Assembly: GCA_007121975.1 (NCBI GenBank)
Contig: SKJO01000001.1
Location: forward strand, 1-6,873
Source: Nitriliruptoraceae bacterium
GTDB lineage: Bacteria; Actinomycetota; Nitriliruptoria; Nitriliruptorales; Nitriliruptoraceae
DNA length: 6,873 nucleotides
Direction of reading: 5' to 3'
The first letter of the stretch is position 1. Each line of letters begins with the position of its first letter. Shown piece after piece: positions 5,867 to 6,873 of the stretch. Under the pieces are notes generated by a model. The model ran no database searches and was not told the origin of the DNA. It was given only the letters and a program-made list of their open reading frames with translations. A program made the translations under genes and the position numbers.

Positions 5867-6440
5867 CCGAGGCCGCGACCACGGCCCCGACCGCCGTGCC
5901 CAGGCCGAGTCCGGCCAGCACGTCGGTCGGGTGGTGCACGCCGACGTACACGCGCGACCACCCCACCGCCAGTCCCGTCGCGGCGATGGCGACCCGCCCG
6001 CGCCGGCGTAGTCGAGGCGACAGCACCGCGGCCAGCGCCGCAGCCACCGCGGCATGGCCGCTGGGCCAGGACGTCCCGGCCGGTTCAGCCACCAACCGGA
6101 CCCCGCGCGCCCCCTGATAGGGCCGGTCGCGGGGCAGCAGGGGCTTGGCCGCCTGCGCCGTGCCCCAGGCCGCAGCTCCGGCGACCAGGGCCGACACCGC
6201 CGCGCGACGCCGGCCCCGGGCGGCCAGGACCCCGCTGATCCCCGCCATCGCGTAGACCGACCCCAGGTCGGTGCCGGCCGCGACCACGACGTCGACCACC
6301 CGTCCCCGTGGCCGGGACAGGCATCGACCGAGCCGGTCATCCAACGACTCGGTCCGACCGCTCCGCACCAACAGCCAGGAAGAGGCCGCCGCAGCCAGGC
6401 CGAGCACGGCGGCCGGACGCCAACCCGGCGCCGTGCCCAT
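5790..6440 (-). CDS. PAP2-family membrane phosphatase
   Basis: This 216-residue integral membrane protein carries the complete type 2 phosphatidic acid phosphatase signature: K99-x6-R106-P107 (KPLLPRDRP), PSGH (126-129), and S162-R163-x5-H169-x3-D173 (SRVYVGVHHPTD). H129 and H169 should form the catalytic pair, with H169 attacking the phosphate. Five or six hydrophobic helices are visible, near 10-25, 61-74, 80-97, 128-141, 149-168 and 173-191. Such enzymes remove phosphate from lipid phosphates such as phosphatidate or undecaprenyl pyrophosphate; the substrate here is not determined. The ATG at 6440 shares one base with the tatB stop (TGATG), with GCAGG 8 nt before it, so translation is probably coupled. 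The last 25 residues are polar, basic and Pro/Arg-rich, and are encoded opposite the end of mrp. That tail may be a read-through into antisense sequence with no function of its own. Confidence 0.92.
   Translation of the reverse strand: MGTAPGWRPAAVLGLAAAASSWLLVRSGRTESLDDRLGRCLSRPRGRVVDVVVAAGTDLGSVYAMAGISGVLAARGRRRAAVSALVAGAAAWGTAQAAKPLLPRDRPYQGARGVRLVAEPAGTSWPSGHAAVAAALAAVLSPRLRRRGRVAIAATGLAVGWSRVYVGVHHPTDVLAGLGLGTAVGAVVAASARTSSAAEHDRPASRDGRPGPPRSR
5880..5898 (+). terminator. weak hairpin downstream of mrp
   Basis: CACGGC-cccgacc-GCCGTG is a 6-bp stem with a 7-nt loop, beginning 14 nt after the mrp TAG and lying within the phosphatase gene on the other strand. No T-tract follows. In sequence this GC-rich such a stem can arise by chance. 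Confidence 0.2.
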
Positions 6441-6772
6441 CAGGTGGCCTGCAGATCGACCGGTGGCGGATCGTCGTCCGCACGCAGGACCACCGCCACA
6501 CTGGCCGCCCCGAGCCCCGCGCGCACGTTGCGCTCGACGTCCCCGCGCAGGGCGGTGCCGGTCGCCGACAGGTCCCGCCTGATGTCGCGAAGCTCGCGCT
6601 CGAGATCCTCGACCTCGGCGGCCCGCTTGAGCTCTTCGATCCCCCGTTGGGTCTCGGAACGGAACCTCGCCATCGCCTTGGCCGCCGTGCGTGCGATCTC
6701 GGGCAGACGGTCGGGGCCGAAGACGAGCAGGGCCACGATCGCGATGACGAGCAGCTCCTGGGCTCCTGGCAC
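6440..6772 (-). CDS. tatB: twin-arginine translocase subunit TatB
   Basis: This is a 110-residue TatA/TatB-family component of the Tat system, which exports folded proteins across the cytoplasmic membrane. It has a short N-terminal transmembrane helix (about 6-18), the G19-P20 hinge, an amphipathic helix with RLPE (22-25) and many Ala/Lys/Arg (26-40), then a charged coiled-coil-like stretch (40-70). E6 lies 13 residues before the hinge Gly, the spacing of Glu8 and Gly21 in E. coli TatB, and GPxRLP is TatB-like; both argue for TatB over TatA. The tail (75-110) is variable and ends in a Pro/Asp-rich segment. The GTG at 6772 has GGAAGGGGG (6787-6779) 6 nt upstream; the TTG at 6774 is out of frame. 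It is the first gene of a two-gene unit with the PAP2 phosphatase. At 110 residues it is at the short end for TatB. Confidence 0.9.
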   Translation of the reverse strand: MPGAQELLVIAIVALLVFGPDRLPEIARTAAKAMARFRSETQRGIEELKRAAEVEDLERELRDIRRDLSATGTALRGDVERNVRAGLGAASVAVVLRADDDPPPVDLQAT

Positions 6773-6873
6773 AACAGGCCCCCTTCCGGCGCGGCGCTCG
6801 CTCAGCGTACCGATGCCGTCGGGGCCAGCCTCCGCCGGGGGACAGCGTGCATGGACGGCCGCGCGGATCAGCC
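6773..6873 (-). other. upstream region of tatB, no gene called
   Basis: The 101 nt up to the window edge hold the tatB ribosome binding site and, on the minus strand, a TACGCT (6809-6804) that fits a -10 and would give a leader of about 25 nt. I see no -35. The tatB frame stays open to the edge and another minus frame is open as well, so the 3' end of an upstream gene cannot be excluded, but nothing recognisable is encoded. Confidence 0.3.

Noticed and set aside
4706..6340. Minus-strand frame of 544 codons antisense to mrp.
   Set aside because: The composition (His, Asp, Gly, Arg repeats) is that of a GC-rich shadow, no domain is recognisable, and the opposite strand encodes a conserved Mrp.
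6806..6858. Tiny frame MHAVPRRRLAPTASVR upstream of tatB on the minus strand.
   Set aside because: It has 16 codons, no ribosome binding site and no similarity to a known leader peptide.

Overview
The window is very GC-rich throughout, with G or C at most third codon positions and frequent GTG starts. Gene content points to a high-GC actinobacterium: a PknB-like Ser/Thr kinase, an LppM-like lipoprotein, and a tatB gene converging on an mrp gene that encodes a protein lacking the CxxC motif. The lineage is inferred; the sequence alone does not allow a genus call. I see no tRNA, rRNA, CRISPR array, insertion sequence or phage gene, and the window looks like ordinary chromosome.

Layout, left to right. 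(1) 1-903, minus: a Ser/Thr protein kinase cut by the window's left edge, with a good promoter at 957-985. (2) 1077-1850, plus: an unrecognised 257-residue protein, divergent from the kinase, whose C-terminal half looks like a flavin-type split barrel. (3) 1834-2607, minus: an LppM-like lipoprotein with a second, C-terminal membrane anchor. It overlaps gene 2 tail to tail by 17 nt, and those 17 nt are a perfect inverted repeat containing both stop codons. (4) 2680-4668, plus: a PilB/GspE-type assembly ATPase with an N-terminal MshEN-like (candidate c-di-GMP-binding) domain and an unusual C-terminal double zinc ribbon. It is divergent from the lipoprotein, and the -10 elements of the two genes appear to overlap. 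(5) 4751-5866, plus: an Mrp/ApbC-type P-loop ATPase with its own candidate promoter. (6) 6440-6772 and 5790-6440, minus: tatB and a PAP2-family membrane phosphatase, coupled as TGATG. The phosphatase gene runs 77 nt into the 3' end of mrp on the opposite strand.

The genes do not form one pathway. The themes are envelope functions (Tat export, lipid phosphatase, lipoprotein, pilus or secretion motor) plus Fe-S maturation and Ser/Thr signalling. Intergenic space is very short, so regulatory and termination signals overlap coding sequence. The most notable points are the domain composition of the PilB-like ATPase and the hairpins that coincide with stop codons. I found no clearly undescribed multi-gene system.
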